DNA from: Diploptera punctata
Taxonomy: Eukaryota; Arthropoda; Insecta; Blattodea; Blaberidae
Assembly (NCBI GenBank): GCA_030220185.1
Contig: JASPKZ010004570.1
Span: 310,001-374,000 of the forward strand
Direction: 5' to 3'
DNA length: 64,000 nucleotides
In this document: positions 20,291 to 30,872 of the stretch, piece by piece
Position numbering within the stretch: position 1 is the first letter of the stretch
Layout of the letters: every line of letters begins with the position of its first letter
Translations under genes and position numbers: made by a program
Notes under the pieces: model-generated
Seen by the model: the letters and a program-made list of their open reading frames with translations, nothing else
Told to the model about the DNA's origin: nothing
The model's database searches: none

Positions 20291-20326
20291 CTGAAGATAA
20301 AACAGAGAATTGTTTTGAAACATGTC
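20291..20326 (+). ncRNA. Hammerhead ribozyme motif, group C right arm
   Basis: CTGAAGA core, stem II aaaaca/tgtttt, GAAAC-AT-GTC. Cleavage would fall after the C of GTC at 20326. Core matches the consensus fully. It lies just downstream of the ORF stop, as in other PLEs. Confidence 0.6.
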
Positions 20327-20433
20327 CAAGAACAAATCAACATTAATATTGAGGTAAGATGTCCAGACCAAAAATAATATAATTAAAATAACCTCAAAAT
20401 ATAACTTCCTAAAATTAAATATCAAAATAGTTA

Positions 20434-20800
20434 CAATAGGAAGGAAGAATCGTTAAAAGTCAACAAAGTATGGATACCAGTCTTAAAAAAAGTCGGATGT
20501 AAACCCCTATAAGAACAATCTACTAGAACATCAGACAGCAACCTCATTGGTGCAATGGAAGTCCCTACTGCTAACCAACCAGAAGGCAGATATAATTTAC
20601 GAAGTAATGGACCGATCAGAGAACACATTGCAAAAAAATATATATAAATAGGGCAGGTAGATGAGAAAATTGCCAGTCTCAAGACAACCCTTGATGATGC
20701 CGGACGCAGTCTCTGGCAAAACGTCGGGAAACTACAAGCCTCAAGACCATGGCCAACAGCCCGGAAATCTTCTACAAGATACAAATTGCTACAAAAATGA
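20434..20800 (+). mobile_element. PLE group D 3' end, continued after the nested insertion
   Basis: Resumes the group-D element of 17790-18786. Contains cttgatgatgccgg...ctggcaaaacgtcgg, a hammerhead-like core with C3 to T and G12 to A changes, and caagcctcaagaccatggcc. The same end (caagcctcatgaccacggcc) recurs at 25022-25085. Confidence 0.6.
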
Positions 20801-20867
20801 TTCTTTCCATACCAAGGTTCAATAATATTAAACTTATAAAGCATCATATAAATCATAACCATTATAT

Positions 20868-21157
20868 AGGAAGTGATCCCACTACAGGCCATATGAGATC
20901 CTTGGGGTAGTAGGAGGTTAAGACTCCCACTTTTTTCTACACAATCGGAACTTGATATCAGTCGGGTTGTCAGCTCTATGTGACGGCCAACTTTACACAC
21001 ACAAGTGTCCAATACTCATTTCCGTTAGATGCTGAGTCAATCCCAGAGTCATGGTGCCACCAGAAGGTTTGGTTAAATCTTTATCAGCTCAACCCCACCT
21101 TCGATCTTCCAATTTATAGCATATTGCCTTAACCAACTATGCTATGGCGTGCCCCAC
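20868..21157 (-). mobile_element. tRNA-derived SINE, family 1
   Basis: Minus-strand copy with a 14-bp target duplication cataaccattatat (20854-20867 and 21158-21171). The tRNA-like head at the right end is more mutated than in other copies. Confidence 0.8.
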
Positions 21158-21489
21158 CATAACCATTATATTAATAAAAATTTCAGGTTCAAATGTCAAC
21201 AATTTTTTATTTAAGCCAACTTTTATATTTTCTGACTTGAGTTGCACAGCCTGGTTCAATCTTAGGCACAAGCAGCAGAAGGGTAGATATTTTCTTTCAC
21301 TCATTTATGTATAGTTTGATGCTGGATTGTTCAGCCTTCAATAAAATGAATACCACAAACAGACCTGGGGATAAAGTTGATCATTCACAGACCTATCCAC
21401 TTTTTCTTACCTAGGGGCTAAGAACTGCATGTGGAATGCAGGTTACCATGCTCATGGGTTCAAACTTGACCAGAGTCAATACATTTTAA

Positions 21490-22198
21490 GGGGGGTGATG
21501 GATGAAATTTTTGACATTTTCGGTCAAATTTAGCATTTTCTGTTTTTTGTATTATAGAATATTACGTACCTTAAAGTATAAGTTGGTGAAGTTTCAGTGT
21601 TATATGGCGTTTGTAAGTCTCCCTAATGATTGTAGGAGGGCACGTATGCTACATTCTAATTTAACTGCATGCAAACTTTCAAATTGGCTTTTCCACACTT
21701 TTATTTTCATTGCATTTCAATACATTCAAATCAAAATAGCATTGACAAATTTAATGATAGAAGCACAAAATTTTAACTGCATGTCCTAAACACTATGGCT
21801 AATAAATCTAAGCATGGATTTTGAAACAACGTTGATAGTTTTTTAAATAAAAAATAAAATATGTGTAGTAATTAAAAAAACAAAAATTTTCATATGCAGA
21901 GGATGTATACATTTTTCTTCTTCCTTTATTATAATGCTATAGAAAAGTTAATGCATAGTGTTGTTCTAAATAAGTCAGTGGTCGTGTAGAAAAAAAATAA
22001 AAAAAATACTAAAAAAATTATGGGACTTATTAAAAATTTTAATATGCAAATTTTTTAATGGATTTTCTTCAATAACTCACAAACCTTTAAGCATAGAAGG
22101 ATGAAACTTTAATATAATATTACACATTAACGTGTGTGCAAAAAATCAAGTATGTAGCTTAAAAACTATAGAAAATAGAAATTTCACCCATCACCAGC
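21490..22198. mobile_element. Nonautonomous piggyBac-like element (TTAA target)
   Basis: TTAA at 21486-21489 and 22199-22202 bracket ends gggggtgatggatgaaattt and aaatttcacccatcaccagc, inverted repeats of about 20 bp with three mismatches. The 709-bp AT-rich interior has no transposase motif. TTAA duplication is the piggyBac signature. Confidence 0.6.
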
Positions 22199-22479
22199 TT
22201 AAGGACATAAAAATCTTGAGAATAGGTTCCTTCGGAAAGGAACTAAAGCTGTGGGTCCCATGTCATAGATGTAGTGTATATAAAAGAACCTCAAGCCTGA
22301 AAAGAAGCTTCTGAGCAAAAATTTGCATACCTTTTTGTTGAATTGTGATGCTAATGACATAATAAAGTCAGCTGTTGAAGAGCATCATTAAATACTGTTA
22401 AATGGAAAACAATTTAGAATAGATTATATTATTTTTAGTCTGAACATCTTACCTCAATATTAATGTTGATTTGTTCTTG

Positions 22480-22512
22480 AACATGTTTCAAAACAATTCT
22501 GTTTTATCGTCA
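22480..22512 (-). ncRNA. Hammerhead ribozyme motif, group C
   Basis: Minus strand CTGACGA, stem II aaaaca/tgtttt, GAAAC-AT-GTT. Core intact. Confidence 0.55.
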
Positions 22513-23148
22513 GCTTGTCCAGACTGGTTTGATTTATGTTGCATTATGTTGTACAACCTGGATGTCGATGTCAGCTCCATCCTGTGGTTGGCCAAAGAAC
22601 CTCCAAACAAGGTCACGCTCCATCGGTATTTCATCAAAATTCATACCTCTGTTTCTGTTCTTCTGAATATAAATTTTTTCCCAAACAGTCAGCTCTTTTG
22701 TATTTTCTAACTATTTTAATAATTTAGTGTCTGAATTTATATTATGTTTTTCAGACCAAACATGAGCAGCAACTGCAGATTTTTCTATTTCCCCATTTTT
22801 AATATTTATGTGTTCTTTGGTTCTAATTTTTAGGTTTTTTTTTCTTTTTTCTATATATATCTTTTCACAACCCATGCATTCAATTTGATATATTCCTGAC
22901 TTTTTATTTTTATGTTTGGTCTGAAAAACATAATATAAATTCAGACACCAAATTATTAAAACAGTTAGAAAATACAAAAGAGCTGACTATTTGGGAAAAA
23001 ATTTATATTCAGAAGAACAAAAACAGAGTTATGAATTTTGAAATACCGACGGAGCATGACCTTGTTTGGAGGTTCTTTGGCTAACCACTGGATGGAGCTG
23101 ACATAGACATCCAGGTTGTGCAACATAAATCAAACGAGTCTGGACAAG

Positions 23149-23183
23149 CTGACGATAAAACAGAATTGTTTTGAAACATGTTC
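23149..23183 (+). ncRNA. Hammerhead ribozyme motif, group C
   Basis: CTGACGA core, stem II aaaaca/tgtttt, GAAAC-AT-GTT. A matching copy lies at 32601-32634. N7 differs from the 20291 copy (C instead of A), which is allowed. Confidence 0.55.
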
Positions 23184-23724
23184 AAGAACAAATCAACATT
23201 AATATTGAGGTAAGATGATCAGACTAAAAAATAATATAATTAAAATAACCTCAAAATATCACTTCCTAAAATTAAATATTAATTTAGAATAGTCTTTTCT
23301 AGAAATTTAATTGGCATTTGTTGGGGAATAACTTCAGAAATCTTTATCAGTTCAACAATTTTCAATAAAGTGATTCTTCGTTAATAATGGCAATTCTTGT
23401 GTTTTGTGTCATATCTTCCAGACACTATTGCTGCCAGAGTTATCAATATCAATAAGCAATCAGTTCATTAAAAACTAAAAATATGTCAATACATTTCTGT
23501 ATATATTGCCCTACAGATTGCAAGGACAAATTAAGTAGAAATCCATGGAACTCAATCCCAGAAATATTTTGAGTGAAATCTCAGTCTCCAAGGTTTACAT
23601 TTTAAAAATGACAACTCTGTGATCCATTGACCAATTCTTTTACTATCATTTAATGAACACAATGTATTAAATCACTGATCCTGCAATTGTTTTTATTCAT
23701 CTTCAAAATAGTAATTACTTACTC

Positions 23725-24725
23725 ACTGGCACTATCGAACCCATAGGTTCATGGCCACACAGACATAAGCTCTCCATACATCCCTATCCTGAGCTAATGC
23801 TTTCCGGTCATTCCCTGTATAATCTACTTCCCTCAAATCATAGTTAATGTTATTCTCCCATCTCATTCTTGGTCTACCAACTGGGCGTTTTCCCTCTGGC
23901 TTTCCTACAAGAAGCTTCCATGCAAGTCTTTCATTCCCCATATGTGCAACATGTCCTGCCCATCACAGTCTACAAGACTTAATTGTTCTTATTATATCTG
24001 GCTTCCTATAAAGACCATGTAGTTCATTGTTATGCAGTCTTCTCCATTCACCTGTCTGTTCATCTCTCTTTGTCCAAATATTTTCCTAAGTATTTTATTC
24101 TCAAATTCTTGTAATCTCCTTTCCTCCCTTAAAGTAAGAGTCCATGTTTCACATCCATATAATATAACTGGTAGAATAATAGTTTTATATATTTTCAGTT
24201 TAACGTTTTTTGAAAGGAGATGGGACATCACGAGTCTCTGCAATGCATAATAGCACGCATTTCCAGAATTGAGCCTATGTTTAATTTCTTTGTGCATCTC
24301 ATTCCTATTTGTGATTATTGTTCCTAGGTATTTTAATTCAGCCACTTCCTCAAAATTTCCCTCATTTGTCATTAGCTGTCCATTTCCATTACATAATGTA
24401 TTTCTACGTGTAACCATATATTTAGTTTCATTGATATTTACTTCCAGTCATAATTTCTTAGTGTTACTCAATAGTGTGTGCATGTTGTCCTTTAGTATCA
24501 CCTCGCTATCGGCCAATAGTACTACATCATCAGCATGAACTAACAGCTTATTAATACCATTGAGTTGTAAGCCTTCCTCATTCTCTAAAGATTTAATGGC
24601 ATGCTCTAGTACAAAATTAAATAGTAGAGGAGATAGTGCATCTCCTTGCTTCAACCCATTCTGGATTTCAAAAGTATCCGAAAACTGTTTGCCCACACGC
24701 ACCCTACTCTTTGTGCCATTTAGAC
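23725..24725 (-). pseudogene. LINE, 5'-truncated RT to C-terminus
   Basis: On the minus strand: IQNGLKQGDALSPLLFNFVL (RT motif B), LLVHADDVVLLADSE (motif C with HADD), EVAELKYLGTIITNRNEMHK (thumb), KIYKTIILPVILYGCETWTL, ENKILRKIFG, then MGNERLAWKLLVGKPEGKRP, VGRPRMRWENNI and LAQDRDVWRAYVCVAMNLW. This C-terminal succession is standard in insect EN-RT LINEs that lack RNase H. Frames shift near 24440 and 23990. The 5' end is cut inside the RT at the tRNA repeat. Confidence 0.85.
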
Positions 24726-24764
24726 ACATTCATATAATTTTTATATTTGAAGAGAAAAATTTTC

Positions 24765-24837
24765 GCCTAGACCGAGACTCGAACCCGGGACCTTTGGCTT
24801 GCCGGGCCAAATGCTCTACCAACTGAGTTACCGAGGC
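24765..24837 (-). tRNA. tRNA-like cloverleaf in a dispersed repeat
   Basis: Minus-strand copy of the 10824 type body. It is preceded (in its own direction) by about 180 bp of the family spacer (24838-25020: tatataagagaaaaattt at its end) and followed by gaaaatttttctcttc. Confidence 0.75.
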
Positions 24838-25021
24838 GAGTTACGAACTAGACACAAATTTTTCTCTTATATACGTTGTAATTCCCTCTCGCCAAATGCT
24901 TTTGAAACCATTGCTTCTATCTTTGCAAATGGCGGCTTCTTAGTTAAGAAGACATTTATTGGGAATTTAACATTACTTTATAAAGCTAGTAAGGCTTCTA
25001 ATGATGTTTTTATTATTGATT

Positions 25022-25085
25022 TAACAAGCCTCATGACCACGGCCTACAGCCCGAAAATCTTCAGCAAGATCATCATTACTTATAA
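25022..25085 (+). mobile_element. PLE group D 3'-end fragment
   Basis: caagcctcatgaccacggcc and agcccgaaaatcttcagcaa match 20731-20790 closely. It abuts the spacer of the tRNA repeat at 24838-25020 without a gap, so the two joined either during insertion or by later rearrangement. Confidence 0.5.
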
Positions 25086-25189
25086 TTATTTTTTTAATGT
25101 TGTAATTTTTTTTTTATGTAATATTTTTTGACTGCTTGAATGGAAGACAAGGCTCCAACTCTGTCAATTTAAATATTATTATAATTATA

Positions 25190-25510
25190 AGAGAAGAGCT
25201 ACCAGAAAATCTCGACTGGAAAAATTAGAAATACAGAAATTAGAAAATGGATGAATGCAGAAAGAAATATAATGAATGAGATTGAACATAGAAGACTAAA
25301 ATGGTATGGACACATAAGAAGAATAGAGGGTGGAAGACTACCAAAGGTCATCTAGCATGGAAAATTGAAAGAAGGAACAGAAATGGAAGACCAAGAACAA
25401 CCTGGAAGAACATTCAAAATTCAATGAGGAAATTTGGTATAACAGATGAAGACAAAGAGGACAGAGAACGATGGAGAACTTTAATTAAGGGAAATTTGTG
25501 AATGTTTGTT
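25190..25510 (+). pseudogene. LINE 3'-terminal fragment
   Basis: Plus strand: MNAERNIMNEIEHRRLKWYG, HIRRIEGGRLPK, then after a frameshift NGRPRTTWKNIQNSMRKFGI and DKEDRERWRTLIKG, the typical end of insect LINE ORFs. Followed by a TG/TA microsatellite tail. Heavily 5'-truncated. Confidence 0.7.
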
Positions 25511-25528
25511 GCAAACTCTATAAGTCTC

Positions 25529-25530
<2 letters not shown>

Positions 25531-25571
<41 letters not shown>
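25531..25571 (+). repeat. (TG)n(TA)n microsatellite
   Basis: About eight TG units run into about twelve TA units. It separates the LINE tail from the tRNA-repeat cluster; a second TA run (about 26194-26213) closes that cluster, so the cluster may have inserted into the TA tract. Confidence 0.9.
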
Positions 25572-25635
25572 GTTATAATTAAATCTTTAACATTGAGCAA
25601 TGCAAGCTTAATATAGTATGATAAGAAAAATAAAT

Positions 25636-25704
25636 GCCTGGACGGGATTCGAACCCGGATCTCTGAGTCTGTACCTCAGCGTGATATCCATTACACTACC
25701 AGGC
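25636..25704 (-). tRNA. tRNA-like body, second type
   Basis: 69 nt: GCCTGG/CCAGGC acceptor, A box tagtgtaatgg, anticodon stem ctgag/ctcag with loop gtacaga (ACA by position), B box gggttcgaatccc. Flanks ataagaaaaataaatg and the complement of it form a longer stem. Isotype unclear. Confidence 0.7.
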
Positions 25705-25805
25705 GAATCCGATTCAAACACTTATTTTTTTTTTTTCTCGCGACATCTAGTAATAATGGAGAGTATAATACATATATAAGAAAAATAAGTGTTTGAATTG
25801 GATTC

Positions 25806-25874
25806 ACCTGGTAGTGTAATGGATATCATGCTGAGGTACAGACTCAGAGATCCGGGTTCGAATCCCGTCCAGGC
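25806..25874 (+). tRNA. tRNA-like body, second type, tandem unit 1
   Basis: Same body with first base A instead of G. Flanked by ataagaaaaataagtg on the left and catttatttttcttat on the right, which are complementary. Confidence 0.7.
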
Positions 25875-26103
25875 ATTTATTTTTCTTATCATACCATATT
25901 AAGCTTGCATTGCTCAATGTTAAAGATTTAATTATAACATCGATAAAGTGTCACTGCTATAAAGTAAAATAAATATTCTCTTTAATTTGCTTACTTGATA
26001 TAGTCAGCTACTAGATGGCAGTGAAGACAGTGTTCTCGCGACATCTAGTAATAATGGAGAGTATAATATATATATAAGAAAAATAAGTGTTTGAATTGGA
26101 TTC

Positions 26104-26172
26104 GCCTGGTAGTGTAATGGATATCACGCTGAGGTACAGACTCAGAGATCCGGGTTCGAATCCCGTCCAGGC
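26104..26172 (+). tRNA. tRNA-like body, second type, tandem unit 2
   Basis: Start-to-start 298 bp from unit 1; sequence nearly identical, same flanks. Followed by catttatttttcttatcata, then a TA run. Confidence 0.7.
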
Positions 26173-26600
26173 ATTTATTTTTCTTATCATACCATATATA
26201 TATATATATATTTTAATTCATGTTAATTATTAAGATTGGTTGGAGAAAACCCTCAATGATGAAAATTCTCAAAATGAATTAATGAAATAATTATTATAAC
26301 ATATATTGGTATTTTCTAATTAACAATACTGCTTCCATTTTGAGATCAAATATGACTGGAGCTTTCATATTATATTCATTTTCAGGGATTAATTAAAGTG
26401 TATTAAAAAGAATTGGCAAATGGATTTTGTGGCTTTCAGAGCATTAATTAACAGACCTTAATGCATAGTATTCTAACTTTTTTTTTGTACTTTTGGTGTC
26501 TAATTTACATTTTGTCAACAGAACTCTGAGGATTGAGGTTTTGCCATTTTTTTTAACAATGAAGTCTTTAGTAAACTTATAAATGTGATATGATACTTAC

Positions 26601-26751
26601 CTATTCGATGAATGTATGATATAGCACTGGGAGGGAAGTCATAGTTTATGACAAGATTTACACCTTTAAAATCTATTCCTCTTCCCATGAGTTCTGTACA
26701 TATGAGAACCCATACCTGGCCACTCCGAAAACTCCGCACAACATTGTCTCG
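26601..26751 (-). CDS. DDX52: DDX52-type RNA helicase, fourth exon in the window
   Basis: Acceptor AG at 26752-26753, donor GT at 26599-26600. Reads [20 protein letters not shown], then [18 protein letters not shown] (motif V, with the DDX52-specific RGIDFKGVN) and [12 protein letters not shown], the start of motif VI; the following Gly is split with the next exon. 50 codons plus one base, phase 0 in and 1 out. Helicase domain 2. Confidence 0.95.
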
Positions 26752-26852
26752 CTGTAAAATGAAACAAAATTATCAATTACTTTAACAACTTTCACAAAAA
26801 ATATATACTTTACCTCTAAGAAAAATTTTCATTTTGACATAGAGTCCTTTAA

Positions 26853-28295
26853 CCCGTCAGTGACGCCCCCTTTTACTTGCTTTCCTACTGCATGGACGGA
26901 GGCCATTTTAACATTTTAGTATTCCTAGAACACTGATTTGTATAAACGATCATAACTTTTTTAAATACTGATGGATTTGAACGAAATTTTTACTTGTTAG
27001 CTCAGAAATAAATGCGAAATTTAATACATACCGTATGGAGTACAGTAGCCTTTATAAACTATTAAACAAAATTTTGAAATCTGAATTTCTCTCTCATGAT
27101 ACACATTTTTACTAAATAATTTGATTTGCTCACATTGGACATCCCTGTTTCTTTCTGTGAGACACTAAATATATTGTGTTGCATAGTGCTGATTCATCTG
27201 TAACTTGTATATACAAAAGCAGCTGACATAACCAAAATCAGAATGAATATTTAGAAGAGTGAACTCAAGCTCAATCTTGTGTCAAAGCACTAGCAATGTT
27301 TATACTTAGAATCTGAATTATTGCTTGGATTCGTATAAAAATTCTACAGCAGTTATTTACAACTACACAGAGCATAAAAATATGTTTCTCTTATTTTAGT
27401 ACTATTAATTTTAGAAATAAAAAATCACATAACCTTAGTAGTTGAGCTTCGTGTGATACAGCTCGAAACACTCTTCAATACACAGACCTACATCACATTC
27501 CTGGCAGCAATAAACAGATGTCTTTCCTCTCCCATGTTTAGTACAAACAACACACCTCCTTTGAGGTTTCAATTTATCACTTTTAGGGGTAAATTTTTTG
27601 ATGAAGTGTCTTTTAGGTTACGACTGGCCATAATTACGTATATAACGCACGACACCGCGCCTCAGACTGATTCCTTGTAAGTAACATCTATTTGAAAGAG
27701 GCAAAATAAATAAGGTATTCCCCTAAACAGGTCGATTTATATATCAATCGATAGCTTGTATATCATTTTATCGACCTGAAAAATTAGATTGTGTATAAGT
27801 TTATTACAAGCCCTGCAGAAAGCAGCACAAAGCTAGGTCTGTGTACCATCGAGTGTTGAAGTAAGAAACTACTTCAACCTCAATACCACATGCACAAAAT
27901 GTGATCACAGCTGATTCATACACTTAGAAAGAAAGCTAAGATCTTAGGCTTCAAAATTATATTGTTCATACGCAAATATAAGAATATACAGCAGTAAAAA
28001 AAGCAAATGAAAAGGTCGCGCGCATTTAGAGAAAATTACGATTACTTCAATCTCATCTGATTTTTAAAAAAGTAATATGAAATTAAATTTTAAACAAATA
28101 TTATTTTTATTCATATGTCCTGAAAGCTCATAATTTCTACGTTAAACACAAATAAATTGCATATTTGTAGCTTCAAAAATGTAGGATCCAGAACAAAAAG
28201 AAAACACTCCTGCATAGGTCTATACCACGTATAGATGTCGGCAATAAGTGAAGAAGAGAGGGTCTATACCACGTATGGATGTCGGCGCTGACGGG
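26853..28295. mobile_element. piggyBac-like element, internally deleted
   Basis: TTAA at 26849-26852 and 28296-28299 flank ends CCCGTCAGTGACG and CGCTGACGGG, with subterminal repeats (tctataccacgtatagatgt twice near the right end). 1,443 bp. Only the cysteine-rich C-terminus of the transposase is recognisable. Confidence 0.8.
27435..27610 (-). pseudogene. piggyBac transposase C-terminal cysteine-rich domain
   Basis: Minus strand: RRCVVCTKHGRGKTSVYCCQ followed by ECDVGLCIEECFELYHTKL and a stop. The C-x2-C ... C-x2-C-x4-C-x3-C spacing is the RING-like tail of piggyBac transposases, which binds the element ends. The DDD catalytic part is missing, so this is a relic. Confidence 0.75.
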
Positions 28296-28299
28296 TTAA

Positions 28300-29390
28300 A
28301 GGTTCAATAGAGTCCTTTACTTTCATTCTTAAACAGTTTGCAAATTTTTATTTACAGATACTTCAACATTTAAGACCTCAATCTACAATGTTTCATATTA
28401 TTCAATAAACCAAGTTATTAAAAAAAATGTTTAATAATTTAATGTCCATATACTAAATCATTCAGAAAATTCTCATTGGAAAAATCTAGTAGATAGTCCT
28501 CATTTGATTCCAGATCAATTACATAAATCTGCTATGTTCCGACTGTTTACAGTCATGGCTGTTCGGGTGAACATCTATATAGAATTGTTTATTGTGTTCA
28601 AAAAGAGGAAATGGATATGAGCCATCAAATCCACTGTCAAGCACTTCATCAAAACAAAGACATGATTTGAAGGAAGTGAATGATTGTGAAATATTAGCTA
28701 AGGAATGGAATGTATTGAAAAGCTTTTGTCCTTACAGCCATGCATCTGAATCTGAGCTACCAGTAAGTTAATTAGCTATGTTAATACATTTAAATATCAT
28801 TTTCTCAATATTTATTTTTAAACCATATTCTTCTGAAACTGTTTACCAACGTTCAAGTCTGTGTTCTATGCTTTTTTTTTAATTTCCTCATATCATTACA
28901 TCGTTCATGTCTGGTTTTTTTTGCCTTCCCCTACAACTTTATTTGTAATTTCATTTTATAAATTAAAATATGAGAAAATTAGGTTTAATGTAATTAAAGC
29001 TGCTATAAAATCTAATTTAAAAAATAGTAACTATACATGAACATCACTCAGAAGCAGACAGATATCATTAGGATATTTATCTTCTGTTGTATCAGTGTCG
29101 ATTAATGATGAAGGATTACATAACTTCATTGTTTGCTGCTTTCAAATCCAGTTTCATCCATCATTTCCTTCTTTGGATTCTCAACGGTCAGAAATTCACC
29201 TTTCACCTACAGTTACAACACTCTCTCTAGCTTCAACCAATACCATCATTGTATATCTGGACTTATGTGGGCTAGTTAGGAGCATTATCTTGTAGGAAAA
29301 AAAAAAAAGTGGTATCGTTACAATAAATAGTGTGTGCTATGGAGACATCTTAACCTAAACGACAAGTCCTGCATAGACAAGCAAGAGAGA
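28300..29390. other. Intron sequence without recognised features
   Basis: AT-rich. Short plus-strand frames near 28600-28770 and 29095-29295 were checked; neither resembles a family I know. Confidence 0.4.
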
Positions 29391-29396
29391 TTGTCA

Positions 29397-29490
29397 AGAA
29401 TCAAATGAATCGTGACTTCTTCTTATCTCATACATCTATGTTTAAAAAAACATAGAGGTATAAGGTAAGAAGTCACAATTTATTTGATTC
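29397..29490. repeat. PLE group B foldback, 3' ends only
   Basis: Arms aatgaatcgtgacttcttc and gaagtcacaatttatttga around catctatgtttaaaaaaaca. This is the extreme 3' end of group-B PLEs (compare 35640-35685 and 43750-43800) in both orientations. Confidence 0.6.
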
Positions 29491-29629
29491 TTATTAAGGA
29501 AACCTGTTAATGTTAAAATTCCCAAATTTATTACATTAAAAGATAAATTGTGTTTAAAGTGTTATTTATTTCAGGATTGTTTCTGTTATAGACACTGGTA
29601 TTTTTAACCAAAATATACAATTTTTTTCT

Positions 29630-30235
29630 TCCACACTTCTCAGTCTTGATTGTCTGCTTCTATCATATTTCTCTTCTTCATGTTGTCTTGAATTTCCTTT
29701 ATCCATGTTAGCTTTGGTCTACCACGTTTCCCTTTTCCAGGAGGTATCCATTTCAATACTTCTTTGTTTGTTTCCATGTCCCTTCTTCAATCTCTTGTAC
29801 AATAACCTTTTCTACATTCATAATTTCTCTTATTATATTATTTTTTTATTTTGTCTAATTTTGATATTCTTGCCGATCTTCTTAAAAAGTCCATTTCTGT
29901 GATTAATAATTTATTTATGTGTTTTTGCTTCAACGCCCATGCTTTTGCACCATATAATAAAATACTCTTCACAATTATGTTATATATTAATAATTTAGTC
30001 TTCTTGATTATATTCCTACTCCATAAAATATAATTTAATATGTCAATAACTTTCTTAGTCTCTACTATTCTTTTCTCGATGTCTAATTCAGATGATCCAT
30101 CTTTTTGAATTATTGATCCCAAATACTTAAAATATTCCACTGTTTTAATCTTTGTTCCATTTATTTTTAATACCTCAGAAAGATCTGTGCTCATATATTG
30201 TTTTATTGTAATTAATTTAAAAGTTTCAAGTGTAC
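29630..30235 (-). pseudogene. LINE, 5'-truncated C-terminus
   Basis: Minus strand: INGTKIKTVEYFKYLGSIIQ, RNIIKKTKLLIYNIIVKSIL, LLYGAKAWALKQKHINKLLI, EMDFLRRSARISKLDKI, then after frameshifts WIPPGKGKRGRPKLTWIKEI. Thumb-to-C-terminus of an EN-RT LINE. Truncated in the RT. Confidence 0.8.
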
Positions 30236-30872
30236 CAATTCTTTAAAAATGCAGAGAAGCAGACAGAAAGTTGTTTAACCAGTCAAGGGCAATGACGTAA
30301 TAACTTGTCATAGCGTTTCACCCCCTCGCTGTTAGTCTAGTGGTGATTTAAATTTAAGGCTCGGGCGTTTAATTTCTCTGGTTCAACAGTTTTTTCACTG
30401 TGTTTGAATTACAATATTTCTGTCAATTTTTATCCAAATCGGAAGAAATAAAAGCTATTCAACAGAGTAAGAACTATATTATAACACAGCTAATTTGAGT
30501 GTGTATGGGATAATTGGTTTCCTAGTAATAAAGTAATGAAATAATATCCATTCTTTCTGAAAAAACCTCATTATCTCTCTTTATGTGCTTTGTATAAACT
30601 TTGTATATAATGTTGTACTATGTTCCACTCTTCCAGACAATATTTGTACACTAATGCTTGAAATTAGACCTTGACCATGTGGTATCTTTCAATTTCCTTT
30701 TGAAGCTGTCAGAATTTCTACAAGAGTTTGTTTTAATGAGGGTGAAAGACTCATGTTGTGATGTATACTGTGTGTAAATCAAACAATATTTTCTAAACTT
30801 TTTTTTACTAATTTATATTTGCTAAGTAAAAAAAAAAAGAAAAGTATTACTGCAATTGTAAAGTAGGACTAA

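Larger units (their letters stand above)
18800..20420. mobile_element. PLE group C foldback, near-perfect palindrome
   Basis: Two arms of about 800 bp meet at 19594 (ttaagggtacccttaa at the centre). Flanked by the 13-bp duplication atcaaaatagtta (18787-18799 and 20421-20433), so the whole palindrome arrived as one insertion, into a group-D PLE. Each arm codes for linker, GIY-YIG and C-terminus, then a 3' end with a hammerhead core and ttaatattgaggtaagatg. Further group-C copies: 22433-23280, 32325-32730, 55497-55616. Confidence 0.9.
22433..23280. mobile_element. PLE group C foldback
   Basis: Left arm (minus, 22433 to about 22912) and right arm (plus, about 22913-23280) of a group-C PLE, 5'-truncated at different points. 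Perfect 12-bp duplication aatttagaatag at 22421-22432 and 23281-23292. The left arm codes for KSGIYQIECMGCEKIYIEKR; the right arm begins within the HVWSEKHNINSD block. Hammerhead cores at 22480-22512 (-) and 23149-23183 (+), both with CTGACGA. Confidence 0.85.
25571..26190. mobile_element. tRNA-carrying repeat, second type, inverted plus tandem
   Basis: One minus unit (25571-25729) faces two tandem plus units (25783-26190). Shared sequence outside the tRNA: ttaacattgagcaatgcaag and agtatgataagaaaaataaa on the left, with mirrored forms on the right. The plus units are spaced 298 bp. The spacer differs from that of the 10.8-kb type, yet the arrangement is the same. Confidence 0.75.

Noticed and set aside
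20431..21012. 193-codon minus frame, longest on that strand nearby
   Set aside because: Covers a PLE group D 3' end and a SINE; no conserved motif and interrupted homology.
28600..28770. Possible extra exon on the plus strand ending in a gtaagt donor
   Set aside because: No acceptor with an open frame and no resemblance to a known protein; isolated.
30270..30400. piggyBac-like end (TTAA followed by ccagtcaagggcaatgacg)
   Set aside because: Single end without a partner; a TTAA alone is common in AT-rich DNA.
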